From contig NZ_WXUB01000003.1 of assembly GCF_011799805.1 (NCBI RefSeq), positions 620,001-684,000 on the forward strand: DNA of 64,000 nt, written 5' to 3'. Positions 26,731 through 35,025 of this stretch are shown one piece after another. The position numbers were made by a program, and so were the translations under genes. Numbering within the stretch: the first letter of the stretch is position 1; every line of letters begins with the position of its first letter. Source of the stretch: Maribellus sediminis (GTDB lineage: Bacteria; Bacteroidota; Bacteroidia; Bacteroidales; Prolixibacteraceae). The notes under the pieces are model-generated. The model had not been told where the DNA came from. It did no database searches and was given only the letters and a program-made list of their open reading frames with translations.

Positions 26731-27672
26731 TTAAATATTCGGAAATGAAATACCGATCATCAGCGGATAAACTTCAGGTCCGCGGCCGTCTTTGAACAGC
26801 GAGGTCATACTGTAGTTAGCGAATACACAGAAGTCGCCAAAGCCAATCCGGCCGGTCAGTTCGTATTTCCACTGGTTGATGTTAAAACCGCTTTTCGATT
26901 TTTCTTTATCGCCTTTATAGTATTTGTATTTGGTGTGCGAGCCCAGGTAAAGACTGCCGATAACACCACCCGCAAGGTACAAACGTGAGCTGCCCATGCG
27001 AAGCGGAGTTTTAACTTCGAGCATCAACGGAGCGGTGATGTAATTAACATGTAATTTCGATTTTTTTATGCCACGTCCATCGTTATCGTTGGGCAGATAA
27101 AGCGGAACCGTAATGGGTGGAGTTCCTTCTTTTTGCAAGGTTATCGGGTCGTTGAAAGCATAGTCGGTAAAACTGAATCCCAGGCCGGTAACAACTCCAA
27201 AAGTTTTGCGCTCGTTTTTAAACGCAAACTCCATAATATTCAGGTTCCAAGTCAGTGATTTCCCAACATTCAGGTCCATAAAATCGCCAAATTCGTCGTA
27301 TTCGCCATCATAGAGTGAATAGTCGGCGCCGGTCATTACGTTAACTCCAACTTCCAATCCGGCCCAGTGTGGATTAAAGCGACCCGACCATTTCTGCCGG
27401 TGTACATCTTTTTCAACTTTAACGTAGGTGCCGTTGTGCCCGTCGATAACTTTAAAAGTACGGCGGCCTACACGGATATGAGTGGTATCGCCCCAGTCGT
27501 CGGTAATTACTTCAACGCCATTTCCAACTGCTACTTCAACGCGGTCGCCGTCTTCAACCACGGTTACCACATTTTTTTTCATTACGTCTACCTTGGTAGT
27601 ATCGTTTTGCGCGAAGCTGTTTACTGCCAGTAATCCGCAAAAAATAAAGGTCAATAATTGTTTCATTTTCAT
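26731..27672 (-). CDS. Outer membrane beta-barrel protein
   Basis: A 313-residue secreted protein with a cleavable signal peptide ending VNSFAQ (about residue 22). A hydrophilic beta-rich N-terminal part (VEVAVGNGVEVITDD, IRVGRRTFKVID) follows, then amphipathic strands characteristic of an eight- or ten-stranded PorT/OmpA-like barrel, for example GLGFSFTDYAF, LYLAGGVIGSLYLG and YELTGRIGFGDFCVFANY. It lies downstream of an ECF sigma factor and anti-sigma gene on the same strand but has its own terminator hairpin upstream, so it may be a separate unit. Probable cell-envelope stress target or partner (inference). Confidence 0.82.
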   Translation of the reverse strand: MKMKQLLTFIFCGLLAVNSFAQNDTTKVDVMKKNVVTVVEDGDRVEVAVGNGVEVITDDWGDTTHIRVGRRTFKVIDGHNGTYVKVEKDVHRQKWSGRFNPHWAGLEVGVNVMTGADYSLYDGEYDEFGDFMDLNVGKSLTWNLNIMEFAFKNERKTFGVVTGLGFSFTDYAFNDPITLQKEGTPPITVPLYLPNDNDGRGIKKSKLHVNYITAPLMLEVKTPLRMGSSRLYLAGGVIGSLYLGSHTKYKYYKGDKEKSKSGFNINQWKYELTGRIGFGDFCVFANYSMTSLFKDGRGPEVYPLMIGISFPNI

Positions 27673-27732
27673 TCTAGTTTTAATGTTCTGAAGCTGTGAC
27701 GGACAGCATATGTGAAAAGTTACAGGAAATAA

Positions 27733-27758
27733 AAAAAGTTGCTGTCAGGCAACTTTTT
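27733..27758. terminator. Bidirectional hairpin between anti-sigma and OMP genes
   Basis: AAAAAGTTGC / GCAACTTTTT (27733-27742 and 27749-27758) forms a 10-pair stem with a 6-base loop and A/T tracts on both sides, allowing termination in either direction. It follows the anti-sigma stop by about 22 bases on the minus strand. Confidence 0.75.
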
Positions 27759-27780
27759 CTTTAAAATATTTAATAAAATT

Positions 27781-28821
27781 CTATTCAGTTTCTTGTTTCC
27801 CCGAAGGAATGGTGAACGCCAGCAACCGTGACTCATAGTTGTATTCAGTTACTTTTCCGCTGTTGTCGGTTTGGTAAGTAAAGCGTTCATTCGAAATACT
27901 GGTTACCAAATTTAAACCTGCTTTTGTAATTTTTTCAATGCTCAGTTTTTCCTTTAAATTGTCGGCCAGTAAATGCTCTTCTTCCGGATAATCCACCTCG
28001 TAAATCAAGGTCATTGTAGCCAGCCTGGCTTTCGGATTCTGAACATCAATTGAGGCCATAATCGGATTCATTTCAGGCAGCGCTTCAATCGGTTCGCGCA
28101 TTGGAATCAATTCCTGTTTTTCCAGTTTATCTGTTTTTATTTCAATTGTTTTCGGAGTCAATTGTTCTTCCTGAATGTCTTTTTCAAGTATCGGTTCTTC
28201 AATCTGTTTTACCTCTGGTTCCGGTTCTGTTTTTTGAACCGGAGTGCTAACTTCTTCCTTTTGGATAGTTTCAACAGTGTTGGTTTTGTCTTCAACCTGA
28301 GCAAGTTGGTTGTCTGGTGAAACGTTGTCGTTGCTGGTATTTATCAAACTGAAAACGGCAAGAGCCAAAATCAATACTGCTGCCACTCTTCCGGCCCACA
28401 TAAACAACACTTTTCGTACTGGTTTTTTATAAAGTCTGTTTTTGTGTTCAAACTGAATGTTTTCGTTGGCAGTAAGTATGGTTTTACTGAACAGCCCGAT
28501 GTCTTCCTGTTTTTCGGGATGAGCAGACAGGTAGTTTTCAAATTCTCTTTTTTCCTTACCAGAAATATCGCCTTCAAGGTTGGCAATAGCGGCAAAATTA
28601 AAAGCATCCTCCTCGTCGTATTTAGCTTTGTACAGCTTGTCTTTTTTTGTATAAGTTGTATGTTCCGGAACGGCTTCTACCGATTCGAAAAGCTTCAATT
28701 CTTCCTTCAGGTCGGGATTTTTCTGTAAAAACTCTATAAATGCGTCGACCAGTTTTTCATCGAGCTTACCTTCGAGGTAATCGACAAAATAAGCTTCGTA
28801 ATTTTTTCGTGTAATATCCAT
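27781..28821 (-). CDS. Putative anti-sigma factor (single-pass membrane protein)
   Basis: A 346-residue protein with a cytoplasmic N-terminus containing two similar helical modules (NYEAYFVDYLEGKLDEK near 7-23 and NFAAIANLEGDISGKEK near 74-90). One transmembrane helix (about 140-158) is followed by a long Glu/Pro/Gln-rich linker (170-245) and a small C-terminal periplasmic domain. It lies 17 bases downstream of an ECF sigma gene, the usual position of its anti-sigma partner in Bacteroidota. The Pro/Glu linker suggests a spacer across the periplasm. Assignment rests on architecture and position, not a zinc-finger motif, which is absent. Confidence 0.72.
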   Translation of the reverse strand: MDITRKNYEAYFVDYLEGKLDEKLVDAFIEFLQKNPDLKEELKLFESVEAVPEHTTYTKKDKLYKAKYDEEDAFNFAAIANLEGDISGKEKREFENYLSAHPEKQEDIGLFSKTILTANENIQFEHKNRLYKKPVRKVLFMWAGRVAAVLILALAVFSLINTSNDNVSPDNQLAQVEDKTNTVETIQKEEVSTPVQKTEPEPEVKQIEEPILEKDIQEEQLTPKTIEIKTDKLEKQELIPMREPIEALPEMNPIMASIDVQNPKARLATMTLIYEVDYPEEEHLLADNLKEKLSIEKITKAGLNLVTSISNERFTYQTDNSGKVTEYNYESRLLAFTIPSGKQETE

Positions 28822-28838
28822 CTCGCTCTCCTCTCCTT

Positions 28839-29324
28839 TTAAGCTACAGCTTCAATGCTTCCGATATACTTTTTCAAAAATACCCGAGCACGGTAAATGT
28901 AAACTTTCACCTGTGCTTCGCTTAGCTTGGTCAGTTCTCCGATCTCTTTGTAATTATAGCCTTCGTAATCGCGCAGCAGCAACACCATTCGCTGAATTTC
29001 GGGAAGGCGGTCCACTGCTTCTTTCAATATTTCACTCAAGTCCGAATAACTGTTTTCACGGCCTTGTTCCGGCATGCTAATCTCTTCGGTAAATACCGAA
29101 TTTTTTTCTTTCCGAATACGGTCGATCATGGTATGGTATGCGGTTGTGAAAAGGTACGATTTCACTTTGCCGGCATTCACATTATCCACGTTCTTCCACA
29201 GTTTTTCATAACTGTCCTGCACAATGTCTTCAGCTTTGTAGGCATCCTTTATACTTTTCAGCACAAACCGAAACAATCGGTCAGAGTAGTCGTCAACAGC
29301 CTGGTTGTATTCGTCTCTTGTCAT
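28839..29324 (-). CDS. ECF-type RNA polymerase sigma-70 factor
   Basis: A sigma factor of about 161 residues when started at the ATG at 29324 (MTRDEYNQAV). Region 2 shows RLFRFVLKSIKDAYKAEDIVQDSYEKLW; region 4 shows LPEIQRMVLLLRDYEGYNYKEIGELTKLSEAQVKVYIYRAR, a clear HTH. An in-frame upstream ATG at 29399 would add 25 residues of unlikely, cysteine-containing sequence. It is followed by a putative anti-sigma gene, forming an extracytoplasmic signalling pair. The signal and regulon are unknown. Confidence 0.92.
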   Translation of the reverse strand: MTRDEYNQAVDDYSDRLFRFVLKSIKDAYKAEDIVQDSYEKLWKNVDNVNAGKVKSYLFTTAYHTMIDRIRKEKNSVFTEEISMPEQGRENSYSDLSEILKEAVDRLPEIQRMVLLLRDYEGYNYKEIGELTKLSEAQVKVYIYRARVFLKKYIGSIEAVA

Positions 29325-29421
29325 TAGTTTTCTGAGGCATTTACATGTATACGACGGATAAGTCTCAGGTAAGTTACAGGTAATTTTGAAATTAGCCATT
29401 TTCTATCAGCCTTCAATAAGC

Positions 29422-29615
29422 TTAATAAGGTTTAATTCTGATCGAGCTAATTAATCTACTAAGGTTCGTTTTGCAGAATAAGGTTGGCTTTAGTTCAATA
29501 TAGTACTGAATTAGCGCATCACAAATTGCAGTTTTATTTCACAGATAAAAACCTTATTTTAGTTTGAATAAACCTTAGTAGATCAGATAATTGCATAAAA
29601 TTTAAACCTTATTAA
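29422..29615. repeat. Left nested palindrome of the RAYT-like element
   Basis: Three nested inverted repeats with the shared core AAGGTT/AACCTT. The outer arms are TTAATAAGGTTTAA (29422-29435) and TTAAACCTTATTAA (29602-29615). The middle arms are ATCTACTAAGGTT (29454-29466) and AACCTTAGTAGAT (29571-29583). The inner arms are AATAAGGTT (29477-29485) and AACCTTATT (29550-29558). Spacers are near-symmetrical (18/18 and 10/12 bases) around a 64-base centre. The whole could fold into one long three-part stem. It ends just before the HUH gene start. Confidence 0.85.
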
Positions 29616-29626
29616 CCTTATCAAAC

Positions 29627-30064
29627 ATGAAAATCGAATACAACAATCTTTGCACACATTTTATCTTAACCACTTACCAGCGAATGCCGGTTATTCCCGA
29701 AAATAACAGGGAAAGAATTGAAAAATACATTACAGGAATTGTTGCGCATCACAACTCTAAACTGTACGCGATATATGCCAATCCGGAACATGTTCATTTC
29801 ATAATTTCACGATCACCAAAGATTTCTGAAGAAGAGTTGCTCACCATTGTTGCGAATAGTTCAGAACGATTCATTAATTCGAATAAACTGGTTGCCGGAA
29901 GATTTTCATGGCAGGAATCCGTATCGGCATTCTCAGTTTCAAAATCGGATGTAGATGGTGTATGTAAATATATTTTAAAACAAGCGGAGCATCATAAAAG
30001 AACAACTTTTGAGGAAGAATATCAGAAGTTTGTAAAGCATTATCAAAGCGGAATAAAAAGTTAG
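29627..30064 (+). CDS. Single-domain HUH (IS200-like / RAYT) transposase
   Basis: A 145-residue Y1-transposase-family protein. It has the HUH metal motif His55-Val-His57 (NPEHVHFII), the catalytic Tyr115 in CKYILKQ, and Gln119 plus His122-His123 that complete the family active site (YIxxQxxHH). Such enzymes nick and join single-stranded DNA at hairpins. RAYT proteins are the domesticated relatives linked to REP palindromes. The gene is intact and flanked on both sides by matching nested palindromes with CTAC/GTAG at the middle arms, which favours a RAYT-type or non-autonomous-repeat-mobilising role. A plain IS200 element remains possible. Confidence 0.88.
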   Translation: MKIEYNNLCTHFILTTYQRMPVIPENNRERIEKYITGIVAHHNSKLYAIYANPEHVHFIISRSPKISEEELLTIVANSSERFINSNKLVAGRFSWQESVSAFSVSKSDVDGVCKYILKQAEHHKRTTFEEEYQKFVKHYQSGIKS

Positions 30065-30078
30065 TATTTGCGCTAATT

Positions 30079-30324
30079 AAGGTTAATAAGGTTTGGTTTG
30101 TAATTGTGCAAATTATTCTACTAAGGTTAGTTTTTAAAGAATAAGGTTTTGATTCTTTGGTTATTCTAAGTTGTTCATAATCGATAAGTTGAAAACCAAT
30201 TTTTGAATTAAAAGCTTCTTTTAGATAATGAATGAACTTCCTGGACAGAATTACTGAAAAACCTTATTTGGATTTTATAAAACCTTAGTAGCCTCAGAAA
30301 TTCAAAGTCAAGTTTAACCTTATT
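30079..30324. repeat. Right nested palindrome of the RAYT-like element
   Basis: Same order of arms as the left copy: AATAAGGTT outer (in AAGGTTAATAAGGTTT, 30079-30094), CTACTAAGGTT middle (30118-30128) and AATAAGGTTTT inner (30140-30150). The matching right arms are AAAACCTTATT (30258-30268), AACCTTAGTAG (30281-30291) and AACCTTATT (30316-30324). The centre is 107 bases, with no similarity I can see to the left centre. This occupies most of the 329-base gene-free stretch between the HUH gene and ilvE. Confidence 0.85.
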
Positions 30325-30342
30325 CAAATTCTGGGAATAGAA

Positions 30343-30374
30343 AAAAACCGCTCTTCTTTCGAAAAACGGTTTTT
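30343..30374 (-). terminator. Likely terminator of ilvE
   Basis: AAAAACCG (30343-30350) pairs with CGGTTTTT (30367-30374). On the minus strand this stem ends in a T run, 20 bases after the ilvE stop. The loop is long (16 bases) and A/T rich, so the structure is moderately strong. Confidence 0.65.
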
Positions 30375-30393
30375 GATCTATCGTGTAAACAAT

Positions 30394-31413
30394 CTATTCA
30401 ATAATTTCTACCCAACCATACGTATCGGGCTCGTCGCCATATTGGATGGCACGTAGTTTATTGTACAGTTTTGTCGACCATTCGCCGGCTTCTTCCTGGT
30501 TGCCGTACTTAAACCACCGGTCGTTATCGGCATCGTAAACGCCTTTAATCGGAGAAATTACGGCAGCAGTTCCGCAGGCACCAACTTCTTCAAATTCGGC
30601 CAGTTCTTCGTACGGTACTTTGCGGCGTTCAACCTTTAATCCCATTTCTTCGGCCAGAACGATCAGGCTTTTGTTGGTGATAGATGGTAAAATCGAATCC
30701 GACTCCGGAGTAATGTAGGTGTTATTCCTGATCCCGAAGAAGTTGGCAGGGCCACATTCGTCGAGGTATTTTTTTTCTTTGCTATCGAGGTAAAGCACAG
30801 CCGAAAATCCTTCCTGCTTTGCTTTTTTGCCTTCGTACATGCTGGCTGCGTAGTTTCCGCCTACTTTGTACTTACCGGTTCCCTGTGGTGCAGCGCGGTC
30901 GTATTCGCGGTAAATGACCAGGTTTGTAGGTTTAAATCCTTCAGGGAAGTATGGTCCAACCGGCATTACAAATACCATAAACAGGTATTCATCGGCAGGT
31001 TTCACGCCAATTTGCGGACCGGTACCAATCAGCAGCGGACGAATGTATAAAGCTGCTCCGCTGTCGTATGGCGGAACAAAGCGTTCGTTTTTCTTAACTG
31101 CCAGACGAACGGCATCCATAAATTTATCAATGGGCAACTTGGCCATCAGAATTCCATCCGATGAATTTTGCATACGTTTTGCATTTTCGTCCATGCGGAA
31201 AATGCGGATTTTGCCGTCTTTCCCTTTAAAGGCCTTTAATCCTTCAAAAGCTTCCTGTCCGTAATGCAATGCCGTTGCCGACATGTGTATATTAATTGTA
31301 TTTGAATCGCTTACTTCCAGTTCGCCCCACTCACCATTACGGTAATAGCAGCGCACGTTGAAATCTGCGTCGCGGTATCCAAAACCGAGATTTTTCCAAT
31401 CGAGATTTTCCAT
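30394..31413 (-). CDS. ilvE: Branched-chain amino acid aminotransferase
   Basis: PLP-dependent class IV (fold type IV) aminotransferase of the BCAT2 subgroup, catalysing the last step of Leu, Ile and Val synthesis or the first of their breakdown. The 339 residues include YGQEAFEGLKAFKG near the N-terminus, the PLP lysine in GTGKYKVGGNYAASM, YLDECGPANFF and CGTAAVISPI, all typical for IlvE. It is monocistronic with a hairpin in its leader and a terminator after it. Confidence 0.95.
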   Translation of the reverse strand: MENLDWKNLGFGYRDADFNVRCYYRNGEWGELEVSDSNTINIHMSATALHYGQEAFEGLKAFKGKDGKIRIFRMDENAKRMQNSSDGILMAKLPIDKFMDAVRLAVKKNERFVPPYDSGAALYIRPLLIGTGPQIGVKPADEYLFMVFVMPVGPYFPEGFKPTNLVIYREYDRAAPQGTGKYKVGGNYAASMYEGKKAKQEGFSAVLYLDSKEKKYLDECGPANFFGIRNNTYITPESDSILPSITNKSLIVLAEEMGLKVERRKVPYEELAEFEEVGACGTAAVISPIKGVYDADNDRWFKYGNQEEAGEWSTKLYNKLRAIQYGDEPDTYGWVEIIE

Positions 31414-31448
31414 ATTTGCTTTTAAGTCTTGCTAGTTTCTGATAATAA

Positions 31449-31466
31449 ATGCAACTTTTGTTGCAT
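31449..31466 (-). promoter_or_regulatory. Perfect inverted repeat upstream of ilvE
   Basis: ATGCAAC-TTTT-GTTGCAT, a perfect 7-bp inverted repeat with a 4-base centre, lies 36-53 bases upstream of the ilvE start. A near-consensus -7 box (TTACTTTG on the minus strand, 31470-31477) sits just before it. It could be an operator or a leader hairpin. The surrounding 249-base gap (31414-31662) otherwise shows nothing convincing. Confidence 0.4.
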
Positions 31467-31662
31467 GAGCAAAGTAAGGAAATTTTCTGTTATTAGAATA
31501 GCATATTCGTCATGAAACCCTTTTGGTATAAATGTTTTATAACGTATAAGTAATAAATGCAAATTCGGAATCAACGGGATTACGCTATTTATTTTTGTGA
31601 ATTTGGAAGTATTGAAGGGCTTTTGCTTCAAAATTAAAAATCAGCGGGAAAGAGCATTTTTC

Positions 31663-32004
31663 TTATTTTAATTTCTCATTATTCTGATGGCGATCTTTAT
31701 CGCGCGCTGTTTTTTTAGCCATGTTTTTTAAAAAGGCCTCGTTTAAATCTACACCGGTTTGGTTGGCTAAACAGATGAGCACCCAAAGCACATCAGCCAT
31801 TTCATCGGCCAGGTTATATTCTTCATCTGATTTTTTAAACGACTGATCACCGTATTTACGCGCCATTATCCGGGCCAGTTCGCCCACTTCTTCGGTGAGT
31901 ATCGCCATATTGGTGAGTTCGCTGAAATAACGCACGCCAATGGTTGTTATCCATTGGTCAACTTGCTGCTGGGCTTCAGGAAGCGTGAGTGTTTTAGTAT
32001 TCAT
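31663..32004 (-). CDS. MazG-like nucleotide pyrophosphohydrolase
   Basis: A 113-residue all-alpha NTP pyrophosphohydrolase of the MazG superfamily. The metal-binding acidic motifs are visible: LTEEVGELARIMAR (EExxE) and LADEMADVLWVLICLA (ExxD). I start at the Met at 32004 (MNTKTLTLPEAQ) because the upstream extension is not conserved-looking. Such proteins hydrolyse non-canonical or excess nucleoside triphosphates (dCTPase or RS21-C6-like). It follows dtd on the same strand, 77 bases downstream, so both may be housecleaning genes in one transcript. Confidence 0.9.
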   Translation of the reverse strand: MNTKTLTLPEAQQQVDQWITTIGVRYFSELTNMAILTEEVGELARIMARKYGDQSFKKSDEEYNLADEMADVLWVLICLANQTGVDLNEAFLKNMAKKTARDKDRHQNNEKLK

Positions 32005-32081
32005 GATTTTCTGTAAAAAGTATAAAATTGGGATTACGATCCCAATATTCATATAAAAACTGGGATTAGGAATTATTTCTG

Positions 32082-32537
32082 CTAAAATTCTTTTTGTTTC
32101 GAATCGATGATAATGGTTACCGGACCATCATTTATCAACGCTACATCCATCATGGCACCAAATTTACCGGTACCTACTTTTTTTCCGAGTGCAGAAGAAG
32201 TTTCTGTAACAAATTTCTCGTACATCGGAATTGAATACTCCGGCCGGGCTGCACGGATATACGAGGGGCGGTTGCCTTTTTTAGTGCTGGCGTGCAGTGT
32301 AAACTGACTCACTACGATGATATCGCCTTCAACATCAGTCACCGAAAGGTTCATCACTCCATTTTCATCGTCAAACACCCTTAGCTGAACGATCTTTTTT
32401 ACCAGGTAAGCAATGTCGTCATCAGTATCTTCGCCTTCAATCCCGACCAGAACCAAGAGTCCTGGCCCGATCGAAGAGATTTTTTCGCCTTCAACCGTGA
32501 CCGAAGCTTGTTTTACTTTTTGAATAACAACGCGCAT
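32082..32537 (-). CDS. dtd: D-aminoacyl-tRNA deacylase
   Basis: Hydrolyses D-aminoacyl-tRNAs, preventing D-amino acids entering translation. The 151 residues start with the typical MRVVIQKVKQASV. They contain the active-site motif SQFTLHAST (family SQxTL) and the C-terminal NDGPVTIIID (family N-x-GPVT). Length is standard. It is divergent from the TonB receptor gene with about 106 bases between starts. Confidence 0.96.
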   Translation of the reverse strand: MRVVIQKVKQASVTVEGEKISSIGPGLLVLVGIEGEDTDDDIAYLVKKIVQLRVFDDENGVMNLSVTDVEGDIIVVSQFTLHASTKKGNRPSYIRAARPEYSIPMYEKFVTETSSALGKKVGTGKFGAMMDVALINDGPVTIIIDSKQKEF

Positions 32538-32643
32538 GATTTTTCTGCTTTTATTCGACTAAGGTAAAAAATCGAAGGATTCTCTCAACTTTTATTTAAT
32601 ATTGCTGTTTAGTTTTTCGACAATTAGTTTAGACAGAAATAAC

Positions 32644-35025
32644 ATGAAAACCATTAAAATCATCTTAATCCTGCTGCTTGCTCCATTTTGGATGCTGGCG
32701 CAAAAAGCTTCACTTAGCGGAATTGTGCTCGATGCCACCAATAACGAACCGCTACCTTTTGTGAATGTATTGGTTTCGGGAACAACAATCGGAACGATCA
32801 CGGATGAAAACGGACGTTTTGTTTTTAACGACCTCGAACCCGGATTTATTCGCGTAGAAGCCTCGTTTGTAGGGTACAAAAAAGCCATTTCAAGCGAAAT
32901 TGAGGTAGATCGAAGTAGTGTAGCCTCCATAGAAATTAAGCTCGACAAGACCACGTCGGAAATCGAAGAAGTTACCGTGACAGCATCGCCATTCAGAAAA
33001 ACACTTGAAAGCCCGGTATCGCTCCGAACGATTGGAATTGGCGAAATAGAAAAAAGTCCGGGTGCAAACCGCGATATTTCAAAAATCATTCAGTCATTTC
33101 CCGGGGTGCAGTCTACACCGGCATTTCGTAACGACGTGATTATTCGAGGCGGTGGCCCGTCGGAAAGTACTTTTTACCTCGATGATGTTGAGGTTCCGTT
33201 TATCAACCACTTTGCCACCCAGGGAGCATCGGGTGGTCCGGTTGGTATTTTAAATGCCGATTTTATCCGCGAGGTAAATTATTTTTCAGGCGCATTCCCG
33301 GCCAACCGAAACGATGCACTTAGTGGCGTGCTCGAATTCAAACAGATTGACGGAAATGATGAAAAAATGAAGTTTCACGGAACACTTGGAGCATCAGAAA
33401 TTGCTGCTACTCTGGACGGCCCAATCGGTGAAAAAACAAATTATGTGTTCTCTGTTCGCCGTTCGTACCTGCAGTTCTTATTCAGTGTTTTAGAATTGCC
33501 ATTTTTGCCTAATTTTACTGATACGCAGTTTAAAGTACGTACCCGTTTCGATCGTAAAAACGAATTAACTATCATTGGTTTGGGTGCCTACGACATTAAC
33601 AGCCTGAACCTTGATATTGAGGATCCCGACGAACAGCAAAACTATATTTTGAGCCAGTTGCCCGAAAACCGGCAGTGGAGTTATACCTTGGGTGCCGTTT
33701 ACAAGCATTACCGCGAAAACAGTTACCAAACTTTTGTCGTGAGCAGAAGTCATCTGAATAATCAGGCTGACAAGTATCTCGAAAACGATGACAGTTCGGA
33801 AGCCAATAAAATTCTGGATTACAAATCGCAGGAGGCTGAGAACAAGCTTCGTTTTGAAAACACTTCGCGCATTGACGGCTACAAACTGACTTTTGGTGCC
33901 AATCTCGATTTTGTGAATTACCGTAACACGACCTTTTCAGGAAGGTACTACAACAACGAATTGATTCCGGTTAATTACGACACCAACCTCGATCTTGTGA
34001 AATACGGTTTGTTTGCGCAGGTAAGTAAAAGTGTTTTTGCTGAACGGCTTGCCCTTTCGCTTGGAGTTCGAACTGATGCTAACAACTATTCGACGAGCAC
34101 GAAAAATTTACTGGACCAGTTTTCACCACGTTTTTCAGCTTCGTACAGCTTAACGCCCCAATGGAGTCTGAATTTCAATACCGGCCGGTACTACCAGCTC
34201 CCTTCGTATACTTCGCTTGGTTTTAAAGCGGACGATGTGTATGTGAACAAAGCCAATAACCTGAAATACATTTCGGTGGATCATTTGATTGGCGGGCTCG
34301 AATTCAGGCCAAAATCTACCGTTCAGTTATCGGCCGAGGCATTTTGGAAAGGCTACAAGGACTACCCGATGTCAGTAAACGACGGAATCAGCTTGGCCAA
34401 TAAGGGAGCCGATTTTGGTGTGATCGGAGATGAGGAAGTGGTTTCAGCATCAAAAGGTCGGGCTTACGGTGCCGAATTTCAGGCACGTATAAATTCTCCC
34501 AAAGGTTTCAACTTTAACTTGTCGTATACGTTGGTGCGCAGCGAATTTACCGTTGCAAGCGGAAGTTACATTCCCTCGAGTTGGGACTCAAAACATTTGC
34601 TGGTGTTAACCACCACCAAAGACCTGAAAAACAACTGGCGCGTGGGAGGCCGCTGGCGTTATGTGGGTGGTTTGCCTTACACGCCGTGGGATATGGAAAA
34701 ATCGTCGCTGGTGGAAGCCTGGAACCTCACCGGCGGACCGTACCTCGATTATTCAAAACTGAATACCTTGCGCTTCGATCCGTTTCATCAGCTCGACCTG
34801 CGTGTAGATAAATCGTTTTACTGGGAAAAACTGACGGCCAAATTCTACATTGATATTCAGAACCTGTATAATTTCCAGGCTGAAAGTCAGCCCATTGTGG
34901 TTCGGGCACAAGATGCTAACGGCAATTTTATTACCACCGACAACGGAACGCGCTATGTGCTGGAAGAAATTGATAATACCAGTGGAACCGTGTTACCAAC
35001 AATTGGGATCATAATTTCATTTTAA
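32644..35025 (+). CDS. TonB-dependent receptor with N-terminal carboxypeptidase-regulatory-like domain
   Basis: A 793-residue outer membrane receptor: signal peptide (about 1-19), a CarboxypepD_reg-like beta sandwich (21-105; LSGIVLDATNNEPLPFVNV), a plug domain (about 120-225; GVQSTPAFRNDVIIRGGG, YLDDVEVPF) and a C-terminal beta barrel ending in a PTIGIIISF strand with terminal Phe. I start at the Met at 32644 (MKTIKI), which gives the signal peptide, rather than an earlier in-frame ATG at 32602. No SusD gene follows, so it is not a SusCD pair; the ligand is unknown. Its end overlaps the convergent OsmC gene by 4 bases. Confidence 0.92.
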   Translation: MKTIKIILILLLAPFWMLAQKASLSGIVLDATNNEPLPFVNVLVSGTTIGTITDENGRFVFNDLEPGFIRVEASFVGYKKAISSEIEVDRSSVASIEIKLDKTTSEIEEVTVTASPFRKTLESPVSLRTIGIGEIEKSPGANRDISKIIQSFPGVQSTPAFRNDVIIRGGGPSESTFYLDDVEVPFINHFATQGASGGPVGILNADFIREVNYFSGAFPANRNDALSGVLEFKQIDGNDEKMKFHGTLGASEIAATLDGPIGEKTNYVFSVRRSYLQFLFSVLELPFLPNFTDTQFKVRTRFDRKNELTIIGLGAYDINSLNLDIEDPDEQQNYILSQLPENRQWSYTLGAVYKHYRENSYQTFVVSRSHLNNQADKYLENDDSSEANKILDYKSQEAENKLRFENTSRIDGYKLTFGANLDFVNYRNTTFSGRYYNNELIPVNYDTNLDLVKYGLFAQVSKSVFAERLALSLGVRTDANNYSTSTKNLLDQFSPRFSASYSLTPQWSLNFNTGRYYQLPSYTSLGFKADDVYVNKANNLKYISVDHLIGGLEFRPKSTVQLSAEAFWKGYKDYPMSVNDGISLANKGADFGVIGDEEVVSASKGRAYGAEFQARINSPKGFNFNLSYTLVRSEFTVASGSYIPSSWDSKHLLVLTTTKDLKNNWRVGGRWRYVGGLPYTPWDMEKSSLVEAWNLTGGPYLDYSKLNTLRFDPFHQLDLRVDKSFYWEKLTAKFYIDIQNLYNFQAESQPIVVRAQDANGNFITTDNGTRYVLEEIDNTSGTVLPTIGIIISF

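Noticed and set aside
31422-31631. 69-codon minus strand frame upstream of ilvE
   Set aside because: Overlaps the ilvE leader and its inverted repeat, with random-looking composition.
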